A stretch of 64,000 bases of DNA from Aquidulcibacter paucihalophilus (GTDB taxonomy: Bacteria > Pseudomonadota > Alphaproteobacteria > Caulobacterales > Aquidulcibacteraceae). Shown in pieces: positions 9,064 through 17,319 of this stretch. Each line of letters starts with the position of its first letter. Within the stretch, counting starts at the first letter, position 1. The DNA lies in NCBI RefSeq assembly GCF_002105465.1, contig NZ_NCSQ01000174.1, forward strand, positions 154,794 to 218,793, given 5' to 3'. Below the pieces are notes generated by a model, which worked only from the letters and a program-made list of their open reading frames with translations, did not search any database and had not been told where the DNA came from. Position numbers and translations under genes: made by a program.

Positions 9064-10458
9064 ATGACCCCACCAGCAACAGCTTTGCGCAATTATGACG
9101 CGGTTGAGCTGCGACGTTTGGATGTCGCACACCATTTACCTGCCCAAGCTGATTACGGCGAGATTCGTGATTTGGGTGGCTCGCGTATCATTACGCGCGC
9201 GGAAGACTGCACATTCTGGGATGTAGACGGAAAATCCTATCTCGATGGCATGGCCGGTCTTTGGTGCGTCGGCGTAGGCTATGGGCGCAAAGAATTGGCT
9301 GACGTTGCCTATGAGCAAATGTTGGAACTTCCCTATTATAACAGTTTCTTCAAAACCGCGACGGCACCCGCAGTACGCTTGGCTGCAAAGATTGCTGGCA
9401 TTACCGGCGGCGAATTGCAGCATGTGTTCTTCAATTCTTCAGGCTCTGAAGCTGTCGACACCATGTTCCGTATGGTGCGCCATTATTGGGCGGTCCAAGG
9501 CCAGCCTTACAAAAACATCTTTATCTGCCGACGCAATGGCTATCATGGCTCGACAGTCGCGGGCGCAAGCCTTGGCGGCATGAGCGCGATGCACGCGATC
9601 GGATCTCTGCCCATTCCAGGGATTGAGCATGTGATCCAACCCTATGCCTTCAATGAAGGCTTTGGGGAAGATGAGGAAGCTTTTGCTACACGCTGTGCGC
9701 AAGAGGTTGAAGACCGAATCCTAAAAGTTGGCGCCCATAATGTTGCAGCTTTTGTGGGCGAACCCATCCAAGGCGCTGGCGGTGTCATCATTCCGCCTAA
9801 GGGCTATTGGCAAAAGATCGAGGCAATCTGCCGCAAATACAATATTCTCTTGGTTGCCGATGAAGTCATTTGTGGCTTTGGCCGCACCGGCCAGTGGTTT
9901 GGCCACACTACGTACGGCTTTACACCGGACATTATCACCACAGCCAAGCAATTGTCGTCAGGCTATGCGCCGATTTCAGCCACGATTGCGTCGCGCGCGA
10001 TCGTGGAAGTGCTGCGCGAAAAGGGCGGCGACTTTGTGCATGGTTACACCTATTCGGGGCACCCGATGTGCTGTGCGGTCGCAGAGCGCAATTTGGAAAT
10101 CATTGAGCGCGAAGACCTTGTCACCCGCACACGGGAAGTCACTGGGCCCTATTTGGCAAAGGCCTTGCAGCGCTTGGTAGGCCATGAATTGGTCGGGGAA
10201 GTGCGTTCGCAAGGTCTGTTGGGTGCTGTCGAAATTGTATCCGAACCCGGCACGAACCACCGCTTTGGCGGCAAAGAGGGCAAGGCAGGCCCGATGGTGC
10301 GTGACGCCTGTATCGCCAATGGCCTGATGGTTCGGGGTATTCGTGATAGCGTGGTCATGTGCCCGCCGCTGATCGTTTCGACTTCGGAAATCGACTTTAT
10401 GGTCGATACAATCGAAAAATCACTCAATCAGTGCCTACCCGCCTTACGCGCGCTCTAA
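9064..10458 (+). CDS. Class III PLP aminotransferase, putrescine/omega-amino type (SpuC-like)
   Basis: A 464-residue fold-type I transaminase that in this subfamily moves the terminal amino group of putrescine, GABA or beta-alanine to pyruvate. It shows the N-terminal DLGGSRIITRAEDCTFWDVDG, cofactor-binding SSGSEAVDT and NGYHGST, FVGEPIQGAGGVIIPP, the DEVICGFGRTG stretch whose Asp pairs with the pyridine nitrogen, and the Schiff-base Lys295 in IITTAKQLSSGY. AGGA at 9052-9055 serves as ribosome site. The shared operator with the oxidase at 17316 points to a polyamine role. Exact substrate is inferred; beta-alanine or another amine is possible. Confidence 0.85.
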   Translation: MTPPATALRNYDAVELRRLDVAHHLPAQADYGEIRDLGGSRIITRAEDCTFWDVDGKSYLDGMAGLWCVGVGYGRKELADVAYEQMLELPYYNSFFKTATAPAVRLAAKIAGITGGELQHVFFNSSGSEAVDTMFRMVRHYWAVQGQPYKNIFICRRNGYHGSTVAGASLGGMSAMHAIGSLPIPGIEHVIQPYAFNEGFGEDEEAFATRCAQEVEDRILKVGAHNVAAFVGEPIQGAGGVIIPPKGYWQKIEAICRKYNILLVADEVICGFGRTGQWFGHTTYGFTPDIITTAKQLSSGYAPISATIASRAIVEVLREKGGDFVHGYTYSGHPMCCAVAERNLEIIEREDLVTRTREVTGPYLAKALQRLVGHELVGEVRSQGLLGAVEIVSEPGTNHRFGGKEGKAGPMVRDACIANGLMVRGIRDSVVMCPPLIVSTSEIDFMVDTIEKSLNQCLPALRAL

Positions 10459-10487
10459 GGCACGATCCGGTCTGATCCAAGTGGCAG

Positions 10488-10542
10488 CAAAGGGCCCGTA
10501 ACAGTCCTTTGCTCTTGGACATTAGCGCTCAAAGGGCTAATA
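10488..10542 (+). other. Two short inverted repeats before asd
   Basis: GCAAAGG pairs with CCTTTGC at 10488-10513, and ATTAGC pairs with GCTAAT at about 10521-10542. Neither is followed by a T tract. They may be a weak terminator of the aminotransferase transcript or part of the asd leader; the sequence does not decide which. Confidence 0.35.
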
Positions 10543-10564
10543 GGGCTCCCTACGGAGAAAAGTC

Positions 10565-11605
10565 ATGGGTTTAAAAGTCGCCGTCGTCGGTGCAACCGGC
10601 AATGTTGGTCGCGAATTGCTCGCTTTGCTGGCAGAACTGAAGTTTCCTGTTTCCGAAATTGCCGCGATTGCATCAAGGCGTTCTTTGGGTCGTGAAGTCT
10701 CGTTTGGCGACAAGTCTTTGAAGTGCCAAGCCCTTGATTATTTTGACTTCACTGGGTGGGACATTTGCTTGATGAGCGCCGGTGGTGCAACATCGAAAGA
10801 ATGGTCGCCCAAGATCGCGGCGCAAGGCTGTTTGGTGATCGACAATTCCAGCCAATGGCGCATGGACCCCGACGTTCCGCTCGTCGTGCCAGAAGTCAAT
10901 CCAGACGCGGCCATGGGCTACAAAAAGAAAATGATCATTGCCAATCCAAATTGCTCAACCGCGCAATTGGTTGTGGCCCTCAAGCCATTGCATGATTTGG
11001 CGAAAATCACCCGCGTGGTGATCGCAACCTATCAGTCGGTTTCTGGCACTGGCAAAGAAGCCATGGATGAATTGTGGACCCAGACACGCGGCATCTTTGT
11101 CAATGATCCGGTGAAGACAGAAATCTATCCCAAGCAAATTGCGTTCAACGTCATCCCGCATGGCGGCGATTTCATGGAAGACGGCTACACGACCGAAGAA
11201 TTCAAATTGGTCGCTGAAACCAAAAAAATGCTGGACCCGACCATCAAGGTGACGGCGACTGTGGTGCGCGTACCCGTTTTTGTGGGCCATTCCGAGGCGG
11301 TTAATATTGAATTTGAAAACCCCATCAGCGAGGAAGCCGCCCGGGAAGCTTTGGAAGAAGCACCTGGTTTGGTGGTCATGGATCGCCGGGAAGCCGGTGG
11401 CTATATGACGCCAGTTGAAGCAGCCGGCGAATTCCCCGTCTATGTGTCGCGCATCCGTACCGACCCGACGGTTGAAAACGGTTTGGCCATGTGGGTTGTC
11501 GCCGACAATCTGCGTAAAGGTGCCGCACTCAATGCGATCCAGATTGCCCAATTGCTTGTCGAGCGTGGCGCGTTCGAGAAAAAATTGACTGTGGCGAATG
11601 CCTAG
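10565..11605 (+). CDS. asd: Aspartate-semialdehyde dehydrogenase
   Basis: A 346-residue NADPH-dependent enzyme that reduces aspartyl phosphate to aspartate semialdehyde, the branch point to lysine, diaminopimelate, threonine and methionine. The Rossmann motif VGATGNVGRE is at 10-19, the catalytic Cys130 is in NPNCSTAQ, followed by YQSVSGTGKEAMDEL, NVIPHGGDF with the active-site region, and RVPVFVGHSEAVNIEF with the conserved His. A GGAG site sits about eight bases before the ATG. It is essential for cell-wall synthesis in most bacteria. Confidence 0.97.
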   Translation: MGLKVAVVGATGNVGRELLALLAELKFPVSEIAAIASRRSLGREVSFGDKSLKCQALDYFDFTGWDICLMSAGGATSKEWSPKIAAQGCLVIDNSSQWRMDPDVPLVVPEVNPDAAMGYKKKMIIANPNCSTAQLVVALKPLHDLAKITRVVIATYQSVSGTGKEAMDELWTQTRGIFVNDPVKTEIYPKQIAFNVIPHGGDFMEDGYTTEEFKLVAETKKMLDPTIKVTATVVRVPVFVGHSEAVNIEFENPISEEAAREALEEAPGLVVMDRREAGGYMTPVEAAGEFPVYVSRIRTDPTVENGLAMWVVADNLRKGAALNAIQIAQLLVERGAFEKKLTVANA

Positions 11606-11671
11606 CACGACAGCCTGACAATACCCCTTTTGCTTTGTGCTTGGCGGGGTAGCGCTGGGCACGAAGGGGGA

Positions 11672-12568
11672 ATGATGACACTGGTTGAGCGCACAAGGTT
11701 GCAACCCGCATTCTGGGCGGCACTGTCCGCCTATGTCATGTGGGGCCTATTGCCGGCCTTTCTGCACCTATTTTCCCATATCCCACCTCTGGAAGTTACG
11801 GCCCAGCGGATTGTTTGGACTTTGCCCTGCGCTCTGCTTGCCGCTCTGGTTTTTGGGGGCATGGCGTCTCTGCGCGTGACGATAAAGACCCTTGGTCTAT
11901 TGGCCTTATCGGCAGCCTTAATTGGCGGCAATTGGCTGCTTTATGTCTGGGCGGTTGGCCAAGATCGGATCGTGGAATCGAGCCTTGGCTATTTCATCAA
12001 TCCGCTGATCAATGTCTGTATGGGTGTAGCCTTCTTCAAAGAAAAGCTGACTAAGTGGCAGATTGGCGCTTTGGCCTTGGCACTTTTGGGCGTGCTAAAC
12101 CAAACTTTTCTGGTCGGTGCTTTTCCCTATGTGGCCTTGGGCTTGGGTTTCTCATTCGCGCTATATGGCTTAGTTCGCAAGCTAGCCCCGGTTCACCCCG
12201 CAGCGGGTCTATTCTGGGAATCAGCTCTCCTCTTTCTCCCTGCCTTGGCCATCATCGCCTGGCATATTCAGGCAGGCGGCCCTGTCATGGGCGGATCACT
12301 AAGCATGACAGGCTTATTGATCTTGCTGGGCCCAGCAACAGCGATCCCGCTTATCTTGTTTGCAACTGGGGCGCGTGGTCTTAAGCTAACGACCTTGGGA
12401 CTGCTGCAATATTTGGCTCCAACGCTACAATTCAGCACTGGCCTAGCTTTGGGGGAGCATTTCACCCCAGCCCATGGGATAACTTTTGCCCTGATCTGGG
12501 CTGGACTGGCGCTATATAGCGTCGCAACGTTCCAATCCAGCAGGAAGACCGCCATAGAGACGCCATAG
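11672..12568 (+). CDS. rarD: RarD-like EamA/DMT-family transporter
   Basis: A 298-residue inner-membrane protein with about ten hydrophobic helices in two EamA repeats. The start of the mature frame, FWAALSAYVMWGLLPAFLHL, and IGGNWLLYVWAVGQDRIVE are typical of RarD, as is ESSLGYFINPLINVCMGV. RarD was named from chloramphenicol sensitivity; its substrate is not established. The open frame begins at 11630, but GAAGGGGGA before ATG 11672 marks the real start (ATG 11675 is also possible). Confidence 0.87.
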   Translation: MMTLVERTRLQPAFWAALSAYVMWGLLPAFLHLFSHIPPLEVTAQRIVWTLPCALLAALVFGGMASLRVTIKTLGLLALSAALIGGNWLLYVWAVGQDRIVESSLGYFINPLINVCMGVAFFKEKLTKWQIGALALALLGVLNQTFLVGAFPYVALGLGFSFALYGLVRKLAPVHPAAGLFWESALLFLPALAIIAWHIQAGGPVMGGSLSMTGLLILLGPATAIPLILFATGARGLKLTTLGLLQYLAPTLQFSTGLALGEHFTPAHGITFALIWAGLALYSVATFQSSRKTAIETP

Positions 12569-12880
12569 GCCGAAAACGAAAAAAGGCCCCAGCCAGAAAG
12601 CCGGAGCCCAAAAAGTTTTTCGCATGCAGGGGACCTAAAAGAAGGTCGAAATCCTGTTAGCAAGCAATGTGCCATGAATTGTTTGGTTGCGAAAGAGGAA
12701 AAATTCGTGGTTGACAGTTAGTTGATGTCCCAAAACGCAACATGTGTTTTAAGTCTGAACAAATTTGGTCTGTTTCCAGGTGCAAGTAGCCAAGCCCTGC
12801 CTAATCCGGCGTCATTTGATCTTTGTTAGCTTTTTCTAACCATGTTTTACATGCAAACTATCTTCAATCGAGGTTAGGTT
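12569..12880. other. 312-bp intergenic region; minus-strand terminator-like hairpin
   Basis: No protein gene is evident. At about 12585-12610 the minus strand reads a stem (GGCTCCGGC / GCTGGGGCC, two G-U pairs, six-base loop) followed by TTTTTT, a good intrinsic terminator for a minus-strand RNA; on the plus strand the stem has two mismatches. GACCT/AGGTC at 12632-12647 forms a second small hairpin. GTTAG, six bases, CTAAC lies near 12826-12841. A TTGACA box on the plus strand near 12712 lacks a clear -10 partner. A small minus-strand RNA is possible. Confidence 0.4.
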
Positions 12881-13636
12881 ATGGCCATGCATGTAACGAT
12901 CTTTGAAACCGGCCGTCCGCCTGAACCGATTCGCGGCGCTTTCCCCAGCTATCCGGCTATGCTTGAGGCCCTTTTGGCCCCACATATCCCAGCCCTCACT
13001 TGCGAGGTCGTGCAGGTTCTGGACGGGGAAGCCCTGCCCCACCCGGGCGAGGTCGAAGCCGCGTTGATCACAGGATCACCCGCGGGTGTGTATGATGATT
13101 TTGCTTGGATTGCAGAACTGAAAACGTGGATCCAGCGCGCTGGCGAACTTAAGGTCCCGCAAGTTGGCATTTGTTTTGGCCACCAGCTCATGGCGGAGGC
13201 CTTTGGTGGGCGCGCACATAAAGCTCCCCAAGGCTGGGGCCTAGGCCGTCATACCTATCACGTCGCAGCCGACGAGCCTTGGATGGGCGGAACCAGACAG
13301 CGCCTACATTTAGCAGTCAGTCACCAAGACCAAGTGCTGGAACCGCCCAAGACAGCGCGCGTCATCGCACAATCGGATTTCACGCCTTATGCGGCTTTGG
13401 TTTATGACGACGTGCCCGCTTTGTCGTTTCAAGGCCACCCGGAGTTCTGCCCGCGGTTCGCGGATGCGCTAATTCGCTCGCGGCGTGGCACGCGCTTTTC
13501 AGAGGATATGGCCGATGCTGCTTTGGCAAGCCTCAACGCGCCGCTTGATGGAGATGTGGTTGCCGCTTGGGTTGCGGGCTTCTATACTCACGCCTTGAAC
13601 GAACGGCGAGCCAAACAGGATCGCGCAGCAGCTTAA
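12881..13636 (+). CDS. Class I glutamine amidotransferase-like protein
   Basis: A 251-residue stand-alone class I glutaminase fold related to the amidotransferase half of GMP synthase. The nucleophile Cys98 is in GICFGHQLMAEAFGG; the His/Glu pair is likely in SFQGHPEF near residue 188. ALITGSPAGVYDD provides the oxyanion-strand region. It lacks a synthetase domain, so it either works with an unlinked partner or hydrolyses gamma-glutamyl compounds. Proximity to the amine genes might suggest gamma-glutamyl-GABA hydrolysis, but its motifs look GuaA-like rather than PuuD-like. Its stop overlaps the cysQ stop on the other strand. Confidence 0.8.
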   Translation: MAMHVTIFETGRPPEPIRGAFPSYPAMLEALLAPHIPALTCEVVQVLDGEALPHPGEVEAALITGSPAGVYDDFAWIAELKTWIQRAGELKVPQVGICFGHQLMAEAFGGRAHKAPQGWGLGRHTYHVAADEPWMGGTRQRLHLAVSHQDQVLEPPKTARVIAQSDFTPYAALVYDDVPALSFQGHPEFCPRFADALIRSRRGTRFSEDMADAALASLNAPLDGDVVAAWVAGFYTHALNERRAKQDRAAA

Positions 13637-14457
13637 AAGAGCGTCGCGGCCAAACTGGGGTCACCCATCGCCATGAAGCCGCAATTTCTACATTCTTCTT
13701 GAATTTTGCCATAGTGGAATGCTTGGCCGCTTAGGTCCAACATGGCCCCGCCTGCCGCGGTCAAAACGCCATCACCGGCTGCTGTGTCCCATTCCATGGT
13801 CGGTCCAAAGCGGGGATAAAGGTCGCCTAGACCTTCAGCGATCAAGCAGAATTTCAAGGAAGAACCCCGGCGCACAAGTTCCCTGACGTGGACTTTTTCC
13901 AAAAAGGCCTCTGTCGCCGGGTCTTGATGCGAGCGTGAGGCTAAAACGGAGAGGCTCTTTTCAGCCTCACGTGTTTTGATTGGGTGCCAAGAGCCGTGAG
14001 GATCGAGGCGCCACGCACCGCGAGAAGCCATCCGACAATCTCCAACCCAAGAGACGCCAGTTTCCGGCATATGAACCACCGCCACGGCCGGCCTGCGACC
14101 AGTCAAAAGAGCGATATTGACGGTGTAATCAGGGTCGCCTGATACAAACTCCCGCGTCCCGTCGAGGGGATCAATCAGCAGAAAATCCCCGTCTGGATTG
14201 GCGAGAACTTTAGGACCGTCCTCCCCTTCTTCGCTAATCACCGGGACATGCGGTAAAAGCTCTGTCAAACCTTCAAGAATGAGGGCGTTAGAGGCCAAAT
14301 CGGCGGCAGTAACTGGCGAACCATCCGACTTTGCGTGTGATTGGATGCCTGTGTGCTTGACCGTCAATATCGCCCCACCTGCGCGTCGCGCCAAGGCCTC
14401 AAGCGCAACAACAAGCGAATCTGGAACCCTAAAGGTTACGGTGTCAGGCTGGTTCAT
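13633..14457 (-). CDS. cysQ: 3'(2'),5'-bisphosphate nucleotidase CysQ
   Basis: A 274-residue Mg2+-dependent phosphatase of the inositol monophosphatase superfamily that in this branch removes the 3'-phosphate of PAP formed in sulfate assimilation. Motifs are KSDGSPVTAADLASN, PVISEEGE (metal ligands), DPLDGTREF (metal-binding and catalytic), and WDTAAGDGVLTAAGG near the C-terminus. The frame extends to a TTG at 14481, but the ATG at 14457 is the likelier start. Inositol-phosphate activity cannot be excluded from sequence alone. Confidence 0.9.
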   Translation of the reverse strand: MNQPDTVTFRVPDSLVVALEALARRAGGAILTVKHTGIQSHAKSDGSPVTAADLASNALILEGLTELLPHVPVISEEGEDGPKVLANPDGDFLLIDPLDGTREFVSGDPDYTVNIALLTGRRPAVAVVHMPETGVSWVGDCRMASRGAWRLDPHGSWHPIKTREAEKSLSVLASRSHQDPATEAFLEKVHVRELVRRGSSLKFCLIAEGLGDLYPRFGPTMEWDTAAGDGVLTAAGGAMLDLSGQAFHYGKIQEECRNCGFMAMGDPSLAATLF

Positions 14458-14531
14458 ATCAATCACGCAAGAAGGCGGCAAACTGGTGAGGCGGATGTCA
14501 TGACAGGATTTTGAGGCGATGAATATAGGGC

Positions 14532-14945
14532 TTAATCGAGGCTCGACACGAAGGTTGCGACGCGGTTGATCAATGCCGCTGCCTCGTCGGAGCTATAAGG
14601 CGTAGCCGGGCTATGCCCCCAAACTGGTCCGGGCCAAGCTGGATCACCCACATGCCGACCGACAATATGGATATGAAGCTGGCGTACCATATTGCCCAGA
14701 GCGCCAATATTGACCTTATCAACTCCCGGCAGGCCGCCGACCAAACTGCCGAGTGCTAGGACTTCTTTCCAAGCTTGCTGCCCATCTTCTGGCCGCAAAT
14801 CAAACAATTCCACAGCGTCAGCGACACGTGGCACCAGCACGAGCCACCGATAGCGCGAGTCATTCATCAGCCGCACGTCGCACAGGCGAGATTGCGCCAC
14901 AAAAAGCGTATCGGCTTCTAGTCTCGGGTCGAGTGCAAACGCCAT
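14532..14945 (-). CDS. HIT-family nucleotide-binding protein
   Basis: A 137-residue histidine-triad protein. The C-terminal signature QLHIHIVGRHVGDPAWPGP is the variant of the HIT motif common in alphaproteobacteria, with Trp-Pro-Gly after the triad. Members hydrolyse nucleotidyl conjugates such as AMP-amidates. The ATG directly follows the stop of the MaoC-type gene upstream (TAAATG), so the two are translationally coupled. What a HIT protein does for that hydratase is unknown. Confidence 0.87.
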   Translation of the reverse strand: MAFALDPRLEADTLFVAQSRLCDVRLMNDSRYRWLVLVPRVADAVELFDLRPEDGQQAWKEVLALGSLVGGLPGVDKVNIGALGNMVRQLHIHIVGRHVGDPAWPGPVWGHSPATPYSSDEAAALINRVATFVSSLD

Positions 14946-15992
14946 TTAGCTGACAAAACTCGAGCGAAGCGGGATCGCAGCCCAATAGTCAAACTCCAGG
15001 ATCGCGTCAGGGCTTTCAGGGCCTTGGAAGTCATAGGCCGAGACATTTTTTGTCGCGATTAAGCGCAGACGCAGGGCGCCATGGCCATTGCTTAACAGCG
15101 CTTTGTCGAGAACCTCGCTCCACGCATAAATCGTATCGCCGGCGAATAACGGATTGATGTGCCGCCCGGCATTGATCGCTAGAATTTCAGCTGCATTGGC
15201 CAGTCCATTAAATGCCAAGGCCCGCGCGATTGAGATCACAACACCGCCATAAATCAAACGCTTACCTTGCTTGGATTGGGCTTGGGCGACAGAGTCAAAA
15301 TGCACTTTTGCCGTGTTTTGATACAGGCGCGTCGCAATTTGATGTTCAGCCTCTTCGACCGTCATCCCATCCACATGGTCGATGCATTCCCCGATCTGAT
15401 AATCTTCAAATGCATAAGGCGAGCCCGCCAATTCAGAATCATAAGTCCCAGACCATGCCGGTACGGGAGCGGGTAAGTCCTGGGGTGCGACGAAGGCGGG
15501 CAAGTGCGGGATAACCGGCGTTGGCGCTGGCGCGCTAGGGTCGCCCTTATGGACCATCACCCAACGAACATAACTCAGGATGGCTTCGCCTTGCTGATTG
15601 AAGCCAGTCGTCCGCACGTAAACAACGCCGGTCTTCCCATTGGAATTTTCTTTAACGCCGATCACTTCGGAAACAGCCGACAACGTGTCACCCGGGAACA
15701 CTGGACCGAGGAAACGACCATCGGCATAGCCCAAATTCGCAACCGCATTTAGGCTAATGTCCGGAACTGTTTTGCCAAACACCGTATGAAACACCAATAA
15801 AGGGTCTATGGGTGCGGCATCTAAGTCACCATCCCGCGCAAAGGCATCTGAGCTATAGAGCGCATAGCGCGATCCTGTTAGCGCGGTATAAAGCGCGACA
15901 TCGCCCTCTGTGACAGTCTTTGGGGTCGCGTGCCGCAAAACCATGCCGACATGGAAATCTTCAAAAAATAGTCCCGGATTTGATTTGGTCAT
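14946..15992 (-). CDS. mch: Mesaconyl-CoA hydratase (beta-methylmalyl-CoA dehydratase), MaoC family
   Basis: A 348-residue protein with two hot-dog (MaoC) halves. The N-terminus, GLFFEDFHVGMVLRHATPKT, then LYTALTGSRYALYSSD and LGYADGRFLGPVFPGDTL match the alphaproteobacterial mesaconyl-CoA hydratase, which interconverts mesaconyl-C1-CoA and beta-methylmalyl-CoA in the ethylmalonyl-CoA pathway of acetate assimilation. The second half has YGGVVISIARALAFNG and HINPLFAGDTIYAWSE. The start is ATG 15992; a TTG one codon earlier is less likely. Other pathway genes are not in view, so pathway assignment is by family. Confidence 0.8.
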   Translation of the reverse strand: MTKSNPGLFFEDFHVGMVLRHATPKTVTEGDVALYTALTGSRYALYSSDAFARDGDLDAAPIDPLLVFHTVFGKTVPDISLNAVANLGYADGRFLGPVFPGDTLSAVSEVIGVKENSNGKTGVVYVRTTGFNQQGEAILSYVRWVMVHKGDPSAPAPTPVIPHLPAFVAPQDLPAPVPAWSGTYDSELAGSPYAFEDYQIGECIDHVDGMTVEEAEHQIATRLYQNTAKVHFDSVAQAQSKQGKRLIYGGVVISIARALAFNGLANAAEILAINAGRHINPLFAGDTIYAWSEVLDKALLSNGHGALRLRLIATKNVSAYDFQGPESPDAILEFDYWAAIPLRSSFVS

Positions 15993-16074
15993 CAAGCAGC
16001 CTTTCTGCGTTTTGGTTAGCGAGCCAAAGGCCTGCCTGCAAGGCTTTGAAGCGCTTGGGGCTGGCGACCGAAGG

Positions 16075-16134
16075 TCACAAGTCTGACATTGAATCAGGTC
16101 CCTTCTTTCTGGACGAGTTTAGGTCGCTCGACAT
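16075..16134 (-). CDS. Possible 19-residue leader peptide upstream of the MaoC gene
   Basis: ATG at 16134 is preceded at the ideal distance by AAGGAGGTGA, the strongest Shine-Dalgarno match in the window, and opens a frame reading MSSDLNSSRKKGPDSMSDL before TGA. It ends about 80 bp before the hydratase start on the same strand. It may be a leader peptide, a small protein or a chance frame; the ribosome site is the only strong support. Confidence 0.35.
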   Translation of the reverse strand: MSSDLNSSRKKGPDSMSDL

Positions 16135-16267
16135 GCGTCACCTCCTTAGGACGGCCGAAACTGGCTGAAGAGGGATTTATCGGGATCATGCATGTCGCGG
16201 GACATAGCGCTTAGGCCCAAAAAGGCCTATATCTTGGGCTCTAGGGATCCGTTTTGGGGGTAATGAT

Positions 16268-17257
16268 TTGAGCTCAGGATTATTGGCGCTGTTGGACGAT
16301 GTCACAGCGATCGCGAAAATTGCGGCTGCAAGCTTGGATGATGCAGCGGCTCAAGCGGCAAAAGCTGGCAGCAAGGCCGCGGGAAAAGCTGCTGGCATTG
16401 TGATCGACGATGCGGCTGTTACGCCGCGCTATGTCGTTGGCTTTGCCTCGGAACGCGAACTCCCCATCATTGGCAAGATTGCTTGGGGCTCGCTGAAAAA
16501 CAAGATCATCATCTTGCTGCCAGGTGCCTTATTCCTGAGCTTTTTTGCCCCTTGGATTATCACACCGCTTTTGATGTTGGGCGGAGCCTATCTGTGCATG
16601 GAAGGCTATGAGAAGGTCATGGACCTAGTCCGCCCCCATGACCACCACGGCGAGGATGACGTCACCGATGATGGTGACAAGACCTCTCTTGAGCTTGAGA
16701 ATGAGAAAGTGGCCAGTGCAATCAGGACCGATTTCATTCTATCCGCAGAAATCATGGCCATTACCTTATCTACCGTCGCAACCGCGCCTCTATGGCTGCA
16801 AGGTGGTGTTTTGGCTGTTGTCGGCATCGGCATGACGGTCTTGGTTTATGGAGCCGTTGCTTTGATTGTGAAGGCGGACGACGCAGGTGCGGCTATGGCG
16901 CGCTCTGCCAATGGCGCGATTGCGGCCTTTGGGCGCGGCCTCGTTTTAGGCATGCCCGTGTTTTTGAAGGTCCTCAGTTACATTGGCATGGTTGCCATGT
17001 TGTGGGTTGGCGGCGGCATTATGGTGCATGGCCTCTATGAGCTTGGCTACCCCACACCCGAGAAGGTGATCCATGGGTTCGCGACGTCGGTGGCAGCAAG
17101 TGTCCCCGCGCTTTCAGGTTTTGTGACCTGGCTCGTGAGCGCTGCGATTGCTGCAGTAATTGGTCTGGTTATAGGAGCGATTGTTGAACCTATCGCGCAC
17201 AAGGCCTTGGTCCCCGCCTTTAGCCGCGTGAAGGGCTTATTCGGCCAAAAGGCTTGA
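16268..17257 (+). CDS. DUF808 family inner-membrane protein (YedI-like)
   Basis: A 329-residue protein with five or so membrane helices, matching the DUF808/YedI family from SSGLLALLDDVTAIAKIAAA, the conserved AVTPRYVVGF and ERELPIIGKIAWGSLKNK, and AYLCMEGYEKV. An acidic/His loop (PHDHHGEDD) near residue 124 could bind metal. Function is unknown. The TTG start at 16268 is supported by GGGGG at 16256-16260 and by the family N-terminus; the ATG at 16263 is in a dead frame. Confidence 0.85.
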   Translation: MSSGLLALLDDVTAIAKIAAASLDDAAAQAAKAGSKAAGKAAGIVIDDAAVTPRYVVGFASERELPIIGKIAWGSLKNKIIILLPGALFLSFFAPWIITPLLMLGGAYLCMEGYEKVMDLVRPHDHHGEDDVTDDGDKTSLELENEKVASAIRTDFILSAEIMAITLSTVATAPLWLQGGVLAVVGIGMTVLVYGAVALIVKADDAGAAMARSANGAIAAFGRGLVLGMPVFLKVLSYIGMVAMLWVGGGIMVHGLYELGYPTPEKVIHGFATSVAASVPALSGFVTWLVSAAIAAVIGLVIGAIVEPIAHKALVPAFSRVKGLFGQKA

Positions 17258-17299
17258 GGTTAAGGACTTAGAGCTGCTTGACCTAGATGCTTGGATGGT

Positions 17300-17319
17300 T
17301 CATTTGTTATAACAAATGA
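17300..17319. promoter_or_regulatory. 20-bp palindromic operator overlapping the oxidase start codon
   Basis: TCATTTGTTATAACAAATGA is a perfect 20-bp palindrome with the core TTTGTTATAACAAA also found at 9027-9040. Its right arm contains the ATG at 17316-17318. A bound repressor would cover the translation start. No other copy of the core was seen in the window. Confidence 0.78.

Noticed and set aside
10955..11704. 249-codon minus-strand open frame opposite asd
   Set aside because: Shadow of asd, with Phe/His/Cys-rich composition and no motif.
12630..12660. GGTCGAAATCC resembling a tRNA T-loop
   Set aside because: No acceptor, D or anticodon stem can be built around it; it is part of a small hairpin.
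12268..12675. 135-codon minus-strand frame at the end of rarD
   Set aside because: Mostly antisense to rarD; it crosses the terminator-like hairpin and lacks a plausible ribosome site.
12817..12830. GATCTTTGTTAG as a half-site of the TTTGTTATAACAAA operator
   Set aside because: Only one arm and with changed spacing; too short to support membership in the regulon.
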